Shown here in pieces: positions 17,581-27,435 of a DNA stretch of 64,000 nt (position 1 is its first letter; each line of letters begins with the position of its first letter). Position numbers and translations under genes: made by a program. The stretch covers positions 893,926 through 957,925 of the forward strand of contig JAOSJL010000001.1 in NCBI GenBank assembly GCA_027494115.1, written 5' to 3'. This stretch comes from Acidimicrobiia bacterium. GTDB lineage: Bacteria > Actinomycetota > Acidimicrobiia > IMCC26256 > JAOSJL01. Below the pieces are notes generated by a model. It searched no databases, was not told the DNA's origin, and saw only the letters and a program-made list of their open reading frames with translations.

Positions 17581-18234
17581 TCAGGACGCTTCGAAGCGCA
17601 TCGTGGCCGATCCGACACCGATCACGTCGCCGTCGACCAGGAGGTGGTCCTTGACGGCGACACCGTTGACCAGCGTTCCGTTCATGGATCCGGCGTCCCG
17701 CACGACGTAGCCCTCCGGCTCGGGTTTGACCTCGGCGTGGTGGCGCGAGACCCGGGCGTCGTCGACAGGGATCGTGCAATCGGGCATCCGCCCGATCGTG
17801 ACGGGCTCGTCACGCAGCGGCACGCGACGCCCGTCGGGCAGGACCAGGGAGCCCACGAGGCCCATGGCCCCCTCGGCGATGGTGGCACTGATCCGGCATG
17901 TTCCCTTTCGGGTCTTGTCGCTCTCGACGAGGCGCACCTCGACCGGGCCGACGAAGTGGTAGTGCTCCTCGCGGGCGGTGTCGCGGGCCTGATCGGCCAG
18001 CTCCCGGGCGAGGACGTCGTCGAAGTTTTCGAAGCGGTCGTAGTCGGCGGCCGAGAGCTCGACGGTGAAGTCGTTGGGCACGACCTTGCCTCTTACGCCC
18101 AGCGTGCGGCCGTCTTCCATCGCACGGACGAGCTTGCGGGCGATCTCGACGGGTTGGAGACCGCTGCGGAACGCCTTCGAGAACGTGCCCTCGACCAGAC
18201 GCTCCAGCCGCTGTTCGAATCGCTGGAGACCCAC
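17581..18234 (-). CDS. fhaA: DUF3662 and FHA-domain protein FhaA
   Basis: A 217-residue soluble protein with an N-terminal DUF3662 domain (GLQRFEQRLERLVEG ... PVEIARKLVRAMED) and a C-terminal FHA domain (TIGRMPDC, RVSRHHAEV, AGSMNGTLVNG). In mycobacteria FhaA binds the phosphorylated pseudokinase domain of MviN and limits peptidoglycan synthesis. I place the start at GTG 18234, where the family begins; a TACACT box seven bases upstream suggests a leaderless transcript heading the fhaA-fhaB-pstP-rodA-pbpA-pknB run. Confidence 0.92.
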   Translation of the reverse strand: MGLQRFEQRLERLVEGTFSKAFRSGLQPVEIARKLVRAMEDGRTLGVRGKVVPNDFTVELSAADYDRFENFDDVLARELADQARDTAREEHYHFVGPVEVRLVESDKTRKGTCRISATIAEGAMGLVGSLVLPDGRRVPLRDEPVTIGRMPDCTIPVDDARVSRHHAEVKPEPEGYVVRDAGSMNGTLVNGVAVKDHLLVDGDVIGVGSATMRFEAS

Positions 18235-18358
18235 GCGCCGGAGTGTACCCACGGCCCACTGACACGACTGCGGCACAGACTGCACGAATTGCGTACCCTG
18301 TGACGGCTTGGCGCGGCCGGTGTGGCTCCGCGCCACGGTGACGGACACAGGGGGAACG
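18235..18358. promoter_or_regulatory. divergent promoter region, fhaA cluster versus RND exporter
   Basis: A 124-bp gap between two divergent starts. On the minus strand a TACACT -10-like box ends seven bases before the fhaA GTG. On the plus strand a TACCCT box lies at about 18294-18299, with a GGGGGAA ribosome site just before ATG 18359. No convincing -35 element is visible on either strand. Confidence 0.4.
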
Positions 18359-21113
18359 ATGCGACAGTTCTGGAACGGCCTCGCCGGTGTGGTCACGAAG
18401 CACTACAAGGCGGTGCTCACGCTGGCGGCCGTGGTGACGGTGATCATGGCGTTCGGGATCACCAAGCTCGAGTTCGAAACGAGCCAGGATGCACTCATCG
18501 GCGCCGACAATCCCGTCGCCCAGGACAACGAGCGCTTCCAGGAGAACTTCGGCGGCGAGCCCATGCTCGTCCTCTTCTCCGCCACCGAGGACGGCGGCAA
18601 GCAGTCGATCGACCTCGTCGCCGACGAGGAGAACGCAAAAACGCTCGCCGAGTTCGGCGACGAGCTGCGCGCGGCGACCGACGCCAACGGCGACCCGCTC
18701 TTCCACGCGGTCGTCAGCCCGGTCACCGCCATGAACTTCGCCGCCAGCCAGGTGACTCCCGGAACCGAGATCTTTCCTTTGGCCGAGGAGTATGCGCCCG
18801 ACCTCGCGTCGGATCAGGTGAAGGACGGTGAAGGAACCGACGAGAAAGCGGCGGCCCGAGCCGAAGAGGTGAAGGCCGCTGTCGAGAAACTCGAGGCCGG
18901 AACCACAGAGCGCGTCACGGCGGCGGGTATCGACGTGGCTCTCGCTGCGGCGGAGCTGCCCAATATCGACGACCAGGTCAAGCATGAGGCCGAGGCCATC
19001 AAGGTCCTCTCCAACAAGACACTTTCCGAGGCGCTCCTCTACGAGAGCGACGCGGAGGACCCCGCCGTTGTCGCCACCGACGACGAGGGCAATCCCGTCA
19101 TCCGGCCGATCCTGCGGGCCAACTTCCCCAAGATCGACCAGGGCCTCATGATCGTCACGACCCAGGGAAACATCGACATCGCCGACATGGGCGACGCCGC
19201 CGACAAGGTCGTCGAGATCGCCGACAAGTACAAGGACTCCTTCGAGGGCTTCGAGCTCACCGTCGGCGGCCCCCCGCAGCTCCTTCAGGACATCAACGAC
19301 TACCTCCAGACCGGGTTGGCTCTGCTCGGGGCGCTGTCTTTCATCGTGATGGTGCTCGTTCTCTACTTCGTATTCCGGGTGCGCTGGCGGCTCCTGTCTC
19401 TCGTCATCGTCGTGATCGGTGCCATCTGGGGCTTCGGCATCATGGGTTACCTCGGGATCTCCCTCACGCTGATCACGATCGCCGCGCTCCCGATCCTCAT
19501 CGGCGTAGGCGTCGACTTCTCCATCCAGGCCCACTCGCGCATGGAGGAGGAAGTCAACGAGGACGGCAACGCACCCGAGGGCATGCGCCGGCTCATGCGT
19601 TGGTTGGCGCCCCCGCTGGCCGTGGCGGCGATCGCGGCCGTTGTCGGGTTCCTCGCGCTCAACGTCTCGCCGGTCCCGATGATCGGCGACTTCGGCGTGA
19701 TGCTGGCGTTGGGGATCATCGCGTTGTTCGTAGCGGGTCTCCTGGTTCCCACGTCGATCCTGGCGTGGCGCGAGAAGGCGAATCCCACGAAGGCGGGCGA
19801 GGCCCTGATCCCGCACGGGTTCCTCGAGCGCGTCGTGCGGGGGATGATGTTCTCGATGCAGAAGTTCGTTCTGCCGATGGCGGTGGTGGGAGTTCTCATT
19901 ATCATCCTCGGGCTCAGCTTCGAGGGTCGCTTCGTCATCGAGACCGACGCCGAAAAGTGGCTCCCGCAGGACAAGAACAGCGCGCAGTGCAAGGTCCAGG
20001 AGGCCCTCGGGGGCAGTGACTGCACCGACACGATCCATGACCTCGAGGTTCTCCAGGACCGGGCCGGATTCTCCTCGGTGCTGGCGCTGCTGATCGAGGC
20101 CGACGACGTGACGTCCGACGAGGTGTCGTCGTGGGCGCAGCAGTTCACGAACCAGCAGCTCGAGAAGCACGGTCCCGACGGCGACGGCACCCTGAAGGAC
20201 GTCAACAGCCTCTATGGCGTGGCGTTCGACATCACCAAGACACCGCCGGACCAGGCGTCGATGAACCTGCTCATCGGGAAGGGGCTTCGACGAGGATCCC
20301 GCTTACACCGTGGCCCCCGAGGACGTCCTGAAGTCGACCGTGTCACCCGACAGGAAGTCGGCGGCGCTCCAGTTCCCGATCGCGCCGATCTCGCTGGGTG
20401 AACGCGAGCAGCTCATCGACGAGATGCAGGCCGACGTGGACCAGTCCTTCGGCACCGTCGACATCGACGTGTCGATCGCCGGCTTCCCCGAGATCGGCGG
20501 TCCGCCCAAGACGGGACCGGACAAGACGAACGTGTCCCAGGCCGGAATCGCTGCCGTGGGAGTGGAGCTCGTCAAGAAGCTCGAGGCGAACCGCCAGCTC
20601 ATCACGTTCGCGGGTCTCGGCGCCGTGGCGCTGTGGCTCCTGATCTTCTACCGCAGGCTCTGGAAGGTGGTGCTCGTCCTCATCCCGGTGCTGATCGCCG
20701 TGGGACTCTCGTCGGTCGTGACGTTCGCCACCGGCATCACGTTGAGCCCGATGACGAGCGTGTCGGCTCCGCTGGTGATCGCCACGTGCACCGAGTTCGT
20801 GGTGCTGATCCTCGCCCGGTACTGGGAGGAACGCGAACGCGGACGAACACCCGAGGAGGCGATCGACGTCGGTGGTGTGCGGATCGGCCGCGCCTTCGTG
20901 GCCTCGGGTCTGACCACCGTCGGCGGGTTCATCGTGTTGGCCGTGTCGCCCTTCCCGCTCGTGTGGCAGTTCGGTGTTCTCGTGGCGCTCAACGTGCTCG
21001 TCGCGCTGATAGCGGCGCTGGTCGTGCTTCCGCCGCTGCTCATGTGGGCCGACCGAAACCCGCGTATCAAGTCGTTCTCCCCCGGCAAACGCCCCGAGCC
21101 TCTCGCTGGCTGA
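18359..21113 (+). CDS. RND/MMPL-family exporter (one apparent frameshift)
   Basis: A large RND-superfamily pump (about 917 residues when repaired), with two repeats each made of one helix, a big outside loop and a five-helix bundle. The first half shows LPILIGVGVDFSIQAHSRMEEE and the second SAPLVIATCTEFVVLILARYWEE, the paired helix-4 motifs of the hydrophobe/amphiphile efflux families. A GGGG run at 20281-20284 contains one extra base: removing it joins NLLIGKG to FDEDPAYTVAPEDVLKS and opens the frame to 21113. The substrate is unknown; a lipid or hydrophobic compound is likely. The TGA at 21111 is followed by a 165-bp gap with nothing I recognise. Confidence 0.85.
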
Positions 21114-21278
21114 GCAGCGGGCCGTCGTGTGTCAGCTACCGGTCTCTTCCGGCACCCATGTCGGTGGGACTCGGTAGCTGCGGCACGCGGCGGCGAGGAG
21201 AACCAGCGTCGCCACTCTCGCCACGAGTTTCACGGGTCAGAACCGCAATGCTCAAACGCCACCCTGGTGAGATGCAAG

Positions 21279-22484
21279 CTACGACGGTGGCGAGAGGTCG
21301 TCGACGGTCGTGCCGGGGATCCAAACGGCGTTCACGACTTCGCTGGCGACAATCCGGTCGCCGTCACCGAAGGCCTGCGCGTCGCCTGCACCGTTCGTTG
21401 ATTCCTGGCGTTCGACGACAGCGAGAAGTCCGGGCGCGTTCGCTCCGGCGAGCGTCGACAGCGACTGGACCTCGTAGGCGTCGGTGACCTCGACCACGAC
21501 CGGTGCGTCCTTCAGAGTCGTGGGAGTCCCGACGTCGGTCGGGACCAGCCCGATTCTCACAAAGTCGTCAAGGGTCGAGGCGTCCACATAGAGCTCGTCG
21601 GGGCTGGCGAAGGCAACGTCCAGCCCGGCGCCGAAGTCCGTGACGACCACGCGGTGCGGCTCGCCGCCGTCGACCGGGTGGACGGTGATCCCACTCATCT
21701 GGCCTTGGGGGCACTCGAGGCACGTCTCATTGATGGCGAGGGAGGTGCCGTTCGGCGACCATGCCGGCGAACCGTTCGGCAGGACGGGACCGAGGTCGGT
21801 GACCCGGGGTGAGTCGGAGTTCGACGTCGTGAGATCGAGGATCTTCAGCCTCACATCGACGGGAGCCACCGCTTCTTCCGGGTTGTCGCACGGCAGACTC
21901 CCGTCGAGTGCCAGGTACGCCAGGCTGTTGCCGTCCGGGCTGACAGCGGGTGAGGATGCGTGGGACACCACGACCTCGGGCTCACCGCCCTCGAGAGGAA
22001 CCGCCACGATCTCCGTGTCCAGGCTGCTCGTGTCGCAGTCGGGGTCGCTCGTGGATCCGGCGAGGTAGACCGTGCCGTCGGGTGCGACCGAGAATCCCGG
22101 CGGTGCCGGGTAGTCATCTCCGTCGACGAAGCCCCACTCGGTGTCGGTGATCAGGCCCTCGTCCTCGCCCGTCGGACTGAAGCGCCGCAGTTCGCCGTCG
22201 GTGGTCAGCGCCACGAAGCCCGGTTCCAACTCGACGTTCTGCGGGCCGGCGACGGTGGGGCCGTCGTCGCCGATGTTCAGCGCAGCGAATCCGATGACAG
22301 CGACAGCGGCCGCGGCGGCCCCGGCAAGGCCGAGGCCCCACCAGAACCGCGGCGTGCGGGCGGGCCGAGTCTCGTCGATACGACCGCGCACCTGCGCCCA
22401 GGCGTCGTTCGACACGCCGACCTGGTCCGTGAACTCGTTCATGACGGACTTCGCTCGGTCCCTGGCGCGGTCGAGGTCACTCAT
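21279..22484 (-). CDS. membrane-anchored beta-propeller protein 1 (putative anti-sigma partner)
   Basis: A 401-residue protein with a cytoplasmic N-terminus (about 1-45), a membrane helix (FWWGLGLAGAAAAAVAVIG), and an outside domain of WD40/TolB-like blades with repeats such as AVSPDGNSLAYLAL and AWSPNGTSLAINE. It shares the opening motif FVALTTDGELRRFSPTG and the closing motif VWIPGTTVDDL with two paralogues at 23247 and 26216. Its ATG overlaps the ECF sigma stop by eight bases. By position it is expected to hold the sigma factor at the membrane and release it on an outside signal; no ZAS or RskA domain is recognisable, so that role is inferred. Confidence 0.8.
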   Translation of the reverse strand: MSDLDRARDRAKSVMNEFTDQVGVSNDAWAQVRGRIDETRPARTPRFWWGLGLAGAAAAAVAVIGFAALNIGDDGPTVAGPQNVELEPGFVALTTDGELRRFSPTGEDEGLITDTEWGFVDGDDYPAPPGFSVAPDGTVYLAGSTSDPDCDTSSLDTEIVAVPLEGGEPEVVVSHASSPAVSPDGNSLAYLALDGSLPCDNPEEAVAPVDVRLKILDLTTSNSDSPRVTDLGPVLPNGSPAWSPNGTSLAINETCLECPQGQMSGITVHPVDGGEPHRVVVTDFGAGLDVAFASPDELYVDASTLDDFVRIGLVPTDVGTPTTLKDAPVVVEVTDAYEVQSLSTLAGANAPGLLAVVERQESTNGAGDAQAFGDGDRIVASEVVNAVWIPGTTVDDLSPPS

Positions 22485-23034
22485 CGTCGTCCTCCAGAAC
22501 CGTGGCCAGGGCGTCAAGGCCCCGTTCGACGTGTGTGTTGACGGTCGAACGAGAGATGCCGAGCGTGTCGGCCGTGTCGGCTTCGGTCAGCTCCTCGTAG
22601 AAGCGCAGGATGATGCAGTCGGCCTGGCGCTCCGGTAGTGCCTGGATGGCGTCGAGGAAATGGCGGCTCTCGTCACGCATCATGACGTCGACGTCGGCAC
22701 CCTTCGCGTCGGGCGGTGGTTCGGGCCGGTGCCTGCGGGCCACCTCTCGACGCCGGAGCTTCGACCGAGCGCCGTTCATGACGATCGACCGGAGATACGC
22801 ATCGGCGCGGCTCGGGTCTTTGATGCGGCCGGACTTTCGATACAGCTTCACGAAGGCGTCCTGCACCACCTCCTCCGCTGCTTCCCGACCGTTCAGAACC
22901 AGGGACGCCAGTCGCACGAGGGCGTGGTACTCGCTCTGAAACAGTTCCGAGACCAGTCGGTCAGGGTCACGGGTCGGCGACGCGCTGGGCGGAACGCCGG
23001 GTTTCGGATCGAGGGCCATCGTGTCCATCATCAC
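22477..23034 (-). CDS. SigE-type ECF RNA polymerase sigma factor 1
   Basis: A 185-residue sigma-70 family regulator with region 2 (EEVVQDAFVKLYR ... DAYLRSIVMNGAR) and region 4 (ALPERQADCIILRFYEELTEADTADTLGISRSTVNTHVERG). It belongs to the SigE-type subgroup with a short region 2-4 linker. It is translationally coupled to the propeller gene downstream. Several in-frame ATG codons follow the GTG at 23034, so the exact start is uncertain by a few residues. Confidence 0.9.
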   Translation of the reverse strand: MMMDTMALDPKPGVPPSASPTRDPDRLVSELFQSEYHALVRLASLVLNGREAAEEVVQDAFVKLYRKSGRIKDPSRADAYLRSIVMNGARSKLRRREVARRHRPEPPPDAKGADVDVMMRDESRHFLDAIQALPERQADCIILRFYEELTEADTADTLGISRSTVNTHVERGLDALATVLEDDDE

Positions 23035-23140
23035 GCTTCACAGACGCACAGCCGGGTCTCGGTGCCGACAGAATTCGGAAAAAGTCGCGCGATTCACTCC
23101 AGGGAGGCGCTGGGGCCGCTGGTACGCTCCGACACCCCAC

Positions 23141-23223
23141 GGGCGAGTGGCGGAATTGGCAGACGCGCAGGCTTCAGGTGCCTGTGTCCGCAAGGACGTG
23201 GGGGTTCAAGTCCCCCTCGCCCA
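23141..23223 (+). tRNA. tRNA-Leu(CAG)
   Basis: An 83-nt cloverleaf: acceptor GGGCGAG pairs with CTCGCCC, a D-loop with TTGG, anticodon CAG in loop TTCAGGT, a long variable arm (TGTCCGCAAGGACG) typical of class II tRNAs, and T-arm GTTCAAGTC. CCA is not encoded. It lies between cassettes 1 and 2 of the sigma/propeller region; the propeller-2 gene ends 23 bp away. Confidence 0.97.
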
Positions 23224-23246
23224 CCGAGATCAGACGCTGCCCTCGA

Positions 23247-25406
23247 CTATTCGACGAGGTCGATGCGCAGGAGGCTGGGTTCGAGCGCGTTCTGCCACCA
23301 GGCGGTGTCGCCGCTGATGACCATGCCGCCCCATGGACCGTCGGCACCAACGGGAAAGGGCACGACGGGAACATCGAGGATCTCCGACTCGGGCTGACCC
23401 GATTCGTCGAACAGGCGCAACTCGCTGTCGCCGTCCTGGGTGACGGCCAGGCCGTCGTCGCGCGGCGTCAAGACGCCCTGTTCTAGTCCCGTCGGGATCG
23501 GAGCCGCTTCGGCGAGCACCCCGACGAGAGGAACGAGCCGCCCTGCCGAGTCGATCGTCCAGATCGTGCCGCCTGCGACCGCGTAGGTCAGGGCGAAGCG
23601 ATCGGGTAGGCCGACGCTCTCCATGAGTTGGCCGGTGCCCTGATCGACACGAGCCAGCGACCTGTCGTCCGCCTCCATCCAGAGGTCGTCACCGAGAGCC
23701 ACGATCTCCTGTGGGGGATCGGACGTCACGAGTGTCTCGACGAGCTCCCCTGATTCGCGGTCGAACGAAGCCACTCGATCGTCCACGGGGTCTGCGCTCC
23801 ACACCTTCGAATCCGTGGCGGCAAGTTCATTCCCGGATCCACCGAGCTCCTCGAGCGTCCCGTCGGGTCGGATTCGTCCGACTCCGTCGTCGGATGTGAA
23901 CCAGAGGTCGTCGTCGACCATCAGCAGCGACGAGATACCGGGTTGGTCGAATGCATCGTCGACCAAACCGGTCTCGGCAGAAACATGGACCGCACCGGTC
24001 GATGCGCCGTCAGGATCGTTGCCCACGATCACCCATGCGCCGGCGTCGTCAGCGGCGAGCATCTTCGTGGAACCGACGCCGGGAAGATACGCGGTGTCGA
24101 TGGGGATCTCGGCAGCGAGCTCCGCAGCTTTGACCGTCCCGATGGGCTCCGCAGGGAGGTCATCGGCGGTCGTTCCCGGGATCCAGACGGCGCCCATGAC
24201 GTTCTCAACGACGACCGAAGGTGCGGTTTCATGGCCATCGTAGATCGAGGCCGAGCCGGTGGAGGCACCACGATCGGGCGCGGTGGTCACCAGTATTCCG
24301 GGGGAGTTCTCCCCGGGCAGAGTCGACAGCGACAGCAGCTGTGCATTGTGCGGGAGGTCGATGAACTCCTGGATCATCGTGTCCGCGTCCGGGGCGCTGA
24401 TCGGGTCCAAACCAGCGCTGTCCACGAGCCCGATCCAGTCACCGTTGATGGTCTCTCCGGTGTCGATGAGCACCGACGTGTCGTCGGCGAATGCAAGGGA
24501 CGGACCACCTTGGCCCTCTCCCCAGATTCCCAGGAAGCGCGCCTCTCCACCCGAGGCCGGCATCGAGACCCGGACTGCATAGTTCTCACAGTCGGGACCC
24601 GGTTTCGCACAACGGATGTTGGTGGCGAGTTCGGTGCCGCTGGGAGACCACGCTATGGGTCCTTCGGGGTTGAATCCGCCCGAGGGGTCTCGGTTCGAAT
24701 TCGAGAACGTCCAGAGCGGATCCGGGTACGCGATGTCGAGGAGAGTTTGTTCGCCACTTTCGAGATCGAAGAGAGCGACCGTGCGGGACCCCGGATGTGT
24801 TGCATCTTGTGTGTCGGCAACGGAGTCACATTGTTCGCCACTTCGCGTCGTGATGAACGCGAGCTCACGTCCGTCGGGACTGACAGCCGGCGCGGTCCCG
24901 ACCGGCGCGACGACCTCCGGGTCACCTCCCTCGAGGGGCACGGACACGATCTCGGATCCGAGTTGGGCGTCGACAGCACACGACGGATCCTGGACCGGGC
25001 GGGCGAAGTAGACGGTTGGCTCCGACGAAACCGAGAAGCCCGGCAGCGGGGGAAGATCGTCGCCCTCGTCGTACTGCCAACCCGTCTCGGCGACGAGTCC
25101 GTGATCGCTGCCGTCAGGTGCGTACCTTCGCAGCTGGCCGTCGAGCGTGAGCGCGACGAATCCGGTCATGTCGTCGCCGGGGTCCGCCGCGACCCGAGCG
25201 CCGTCGTCACCTTGACTCAGAGCGGTGATTCCTGCGGCTGTGGCAAGTGCCACCAGCAGGACGGTAGCGAGTGCACCGATCCGGGTGCGACGCGACCGCT
25301 GAGCGATTCGTTCCTGCGTCCGGTCCCACAACTCGGGCGCCGGAGGTGCGTTGCCGACCTCGTCGTTGAACTGTCGCTGGACACGTTTCTCGAAGTCGTT
25401 CGTCAT
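23247..25406 (-). CDS. membrane-anchored double beta-propeller protein 2 (putative anti-sigma partner)
   Basis: A 719-residue protein: cytoplasmic head, a membrane helix (LATVLLVALATAAGI), then a first propeller closely matching proteins 1 and 3 (GFVALTLDGQLRRYAPDG; AVSPDGRELAFITT; closing VWIPGTTADDL). Unlike its paralogues it continues for about 300 residues with a second propeller of YVTN/Vgb-like blades (for example LMVDDDLWFTSDDGVGRIRPD). ATG 25406 overlaps the sigma-2 stop as ATGA. The extra propeller suggests a different outside ligand. Confidence 0.8.
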   Translation of the reverse strand: MTNDFEKRVQRQFNDEVGNAPPAPELWDRTQERIAQRSRRTRIGALATVLLVALATAAGITALSQGDDGARVAADPGDDMTGFVALTLDGQLRRYAPDGSDHGLVAETGWQYDEGDDLPPLPGFSVSSEPTVYFARPVQDPSCAVDAQLGSEIVSVPLEGGDPEVVAPVGTAPAVSPDGRELAFITTRSGEQCDSVADTQDATHPGSRTVALFDLESGEQTLLDIAYPDPLWTFSNSNRDPSGGFNPEGPIAWSPSGTELATNIRCAKPGPDCENYAVRVSMPASGGEARFLGIWGEGQGGPSLAFADDTSVLIDTGETINGDWIGLVDSAGLDPISAPDADTMIQEFIDLPHNAQLLSLSTLPGENSPGILVTTAPDRGASTGSASIYDGHETAPSVVVENVMGAVWIPGTTADDLPAEPIGTVKAAELAAEIPIDTAYLPGVGSTKMLAADDAGAWVIVGNDPDGASTGAVHVSAETGLVDDAFDQPGISSLLMVDDDLWFTSDDGVGRIRPDGTLEELGGSGNELAATDSKVWSADPVDDRVASFDRESGELVETLVTSDPPQEIVALGDDLWMEADDRSLARVDQGTGQLMESVGLPDRFALTYAVAGGTIWTIDSAGRLVPLVGVLAEAAPIPTGLEQGVLTPRDDGLAVTQDGDSELRLFDESGQPESEILDVPVVPFPVGADGPWGGMVISGDTAWWQNALEPSLLRIDLVE

Positions 25407-25929
25407 CGCGCTGACTCCTCGTCGTCCATCAGCTCGCGCAGTCGAGCGAGACCCCTCGACACCTGCGCCTTCACCGTTCCAGCGGAAACGCCGAGGATCA
25501 CGGCTGTCTCGTCGACCGAGCAGTCCTCGAGGTACCGGAGGGCGACGGCGGCACGTTGCCGGGGTGGGAGCTCGAGGAGCGCCTGCGTGAGCTGCCCGCG
25601 GTCGTCGGACGAGTCCTCGTCAGAGCGCTCCCCCGGTCGTCGCCGCGGTGGTGGTGTTCCTCACGGCGCTCGGTCGCCCGCCGACGCCATCGACCCCTCA
25701 CGTGGTTCACGACGGTGCGACGCAGGTACGGGCGCACGTCGTCCACCTTTCCTCGTCGCCATTTCGGCCAGGTGCGGGCAAACGCTTCGGCAGCGGCGTC
25801 GTCGGCCCGGGCCCAGTCGCCGCAGAGCGCGTAGGCCAGCCGGCGGACCTCCTGGTGGTGCTCGGCGAACACGGCCGCGAACTCCTCGGCTCTGGTCTGC
25901 TCTCTCAGGTCACCCACGACGGCCGTCAT
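25403..25929 (-). CDS. ECF sigma factor 2 (one apparent frameshift)
   Basis: Starts at ATG 25929 behind GGGAGG. The first frame gives region 2 (AYALCGDWARADDAAAEAF ... RPYLRRTVVNHVRG). At a CCCCC run (25630-25634) the frame slips; the next frame supplies region 4 (LELPPRQRAAVALRYLEDCS and VILGVSAGTVKAQVSRG) and ends at TGA 25403, overlapping the propeller-2 ATG. With one base changed the product is about 175 residues, normal for the family. The 286 bp between this gene and the next cassette (25930-26215) hold no gene I can support. Confidence 0.8.
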
Positions 25930-26215
25930 GCCTCCCGGCTCCGGGGCCGGGCCTCCTGCAGTATCCGGACGCGCGACCCGGCTCTGAGGTTGAGAGCCTG
26001 TCCGATCGGCACGGGTATTGGGCTCATGGGAGCCCGTGGCCTCGACCAATCGACGAGACCGTCGACAGCGAGACCGCAGTAGCGTGCCGTGAACACCGCG
26101 TATTCCATGCCTCTCAGGGTCGGCGGGGTCCCTGGACAGGGCGCCATCGAGCGGCGCGCCGCCGAGTCCACACGACCGCCCGCCCACCACAGATCGTGGT
26201 GTCGGGCTCCGCGGG

Positions 26216-27435
26216 CTATCCGGTCGGTGTAGGAGCCGAAGTCAGATCGTTGAAGGTCGTCCCCGGGATCCAGACGGCGGCTCGGACGCCAGTGGCGAGC
26301 ACCTGCTGGTCCGATTCCTGACCCTCGTCGTACAGGAACACCTGACCGTCCCCTGGAGCACCATCGAGGGCGCCGACCGCGAGGATTCCAGGCGCCCTAT
26401 CACCGGGAAGCGTGGACAGCGAGAGCAGCCGGTTTCGATCCGGGAGAGCGATCAACTGGGGGATCGCCAGCGCGTCGCGGGTGACCGCCTTTGTGACGTC
26501 GGTGTCGGCCTGGCCGATCCATCCGTCGATGCCGCCGGGTCCCTCGGCAATCGAGGCGTCGACCAGAAGCATCGTGTCGTCGACGAATGCGACCGCGCTC
26601 CCGCCGCTTCCTTCGCCCCAGGCGTACACGGCTTGGCCGCCACCATTGCGGACGTCTACCACCACGGTGTCCCAACCTTCGACGTCTCCGTAGAGCATGT
26701 TGAGCGCGATCGACGACTGGTCCGGCGACCAGACAATCGGCGCCGCGATGGGTGTCGGCCTACCAGGTATGTCGCCCCCGCTGGGGAGTTCGACGCGGCG
26801 AGTGTCCGAGCCCTGCCGGATCTCGAGGACCAGAGCGTCGCCTGCATGGCACTGGTCACCTGTCCGTGTCGTGAGGTATGCAAGCTCACGTCCGTCGGGG
26901 CTCACAGCCGGTGCAGTTCCCACCGGACTCACGACCTCTGGATCGCCGCCCTCCAGTGGCACCGACACGATCTCGAATCCGAGCTGATCGGAACGGGGGC
27001 AAGCCGGGTCGGTCACCCCGCGACTGAAAAAGACGGTCCCGTCTTGCGCCACAGAGAAGGTGGGCGGCGAGATGTTGGCACCGACCTGCCAACCGGTTTC
27101 CGCGACGAGGCCCTCGTCGCGACCGGTCGGGTCGTAGCGGCGGAGCTCGCCCTCGTTCGTGAGCGCGACGAAACCCTTGGGATCGTCGGGGGGTTGGATA
27201 CGACCCGCTCGCCGTCGTCGCCGGAGCGCACCGCGGCGAATCCGATCACGGCCACGACCGCCGCCGCGGCGCCGGCGAGGCCGAGAGACGACCAGAACAC
27301 GGTGCGGCGCTTGGTCTGCTTGGCGTTCACGCCGGCCCTGATCTTTCCCCACGCGTCGCCGGCGGGCTCGACCTGCTCGTAGGCCGACAGGGCGTCGCGG
27401 AGACGATCTTCGGTGTTCCGCTCGTTGTCGGTCAT
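26216..27435 (-). CDS. membrane-anchored beta-propeller protein 3 (one apparent frameshift)
   Basis: Starts at ATG 27435, overlapping the sigma-3 stop. Head of about 45 residues, membrane helix (VFWSSLGLAGAAAAVVAVIG, nearly the same as in protein 1), then a break in a GGGGGG run (27188-27193), after which the propeller frame resumes with KGFVALTNEGELRRYDPTG and runs to VWIPGTTFNDL. If one base is missing in the run the product is about 406 residues. Blade motifs AVSPDGRELAYLTT and VWSPDQSSIALNM are present. Confidence 0.78.

Noticed and set aside
17810..20170. Long minus-strand frame antisense to the RND exporter
   Set aside because: Composition is that of a shadow (Glu/Arg/His/Asp repeats). 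The plus strand has helices and RND motifs. Only its last part coincides with fhaA, out of frame.
20250..20320. Programmed frameshift in the exporter
   Set aside because: The slip is a plain G-run insertion with no slippery heptamer and downstream structure I can see, and the same kind of indel recurs in unrelated genes, so error or mutation is simpler.
21114..21278. Possible small gene between the exporter and propeller 1
   Set aside because: Frames there are short, lack ribosome sites and show no pattern; treated as intergenic.
23943..26321. Very long plus-strand frame across propeller 2 and sigma 2
   Set aside because: Low-complexity Arg/Gly/Ser shadow of the minus-strand genes, no ribosome site and no fold-like pattern.
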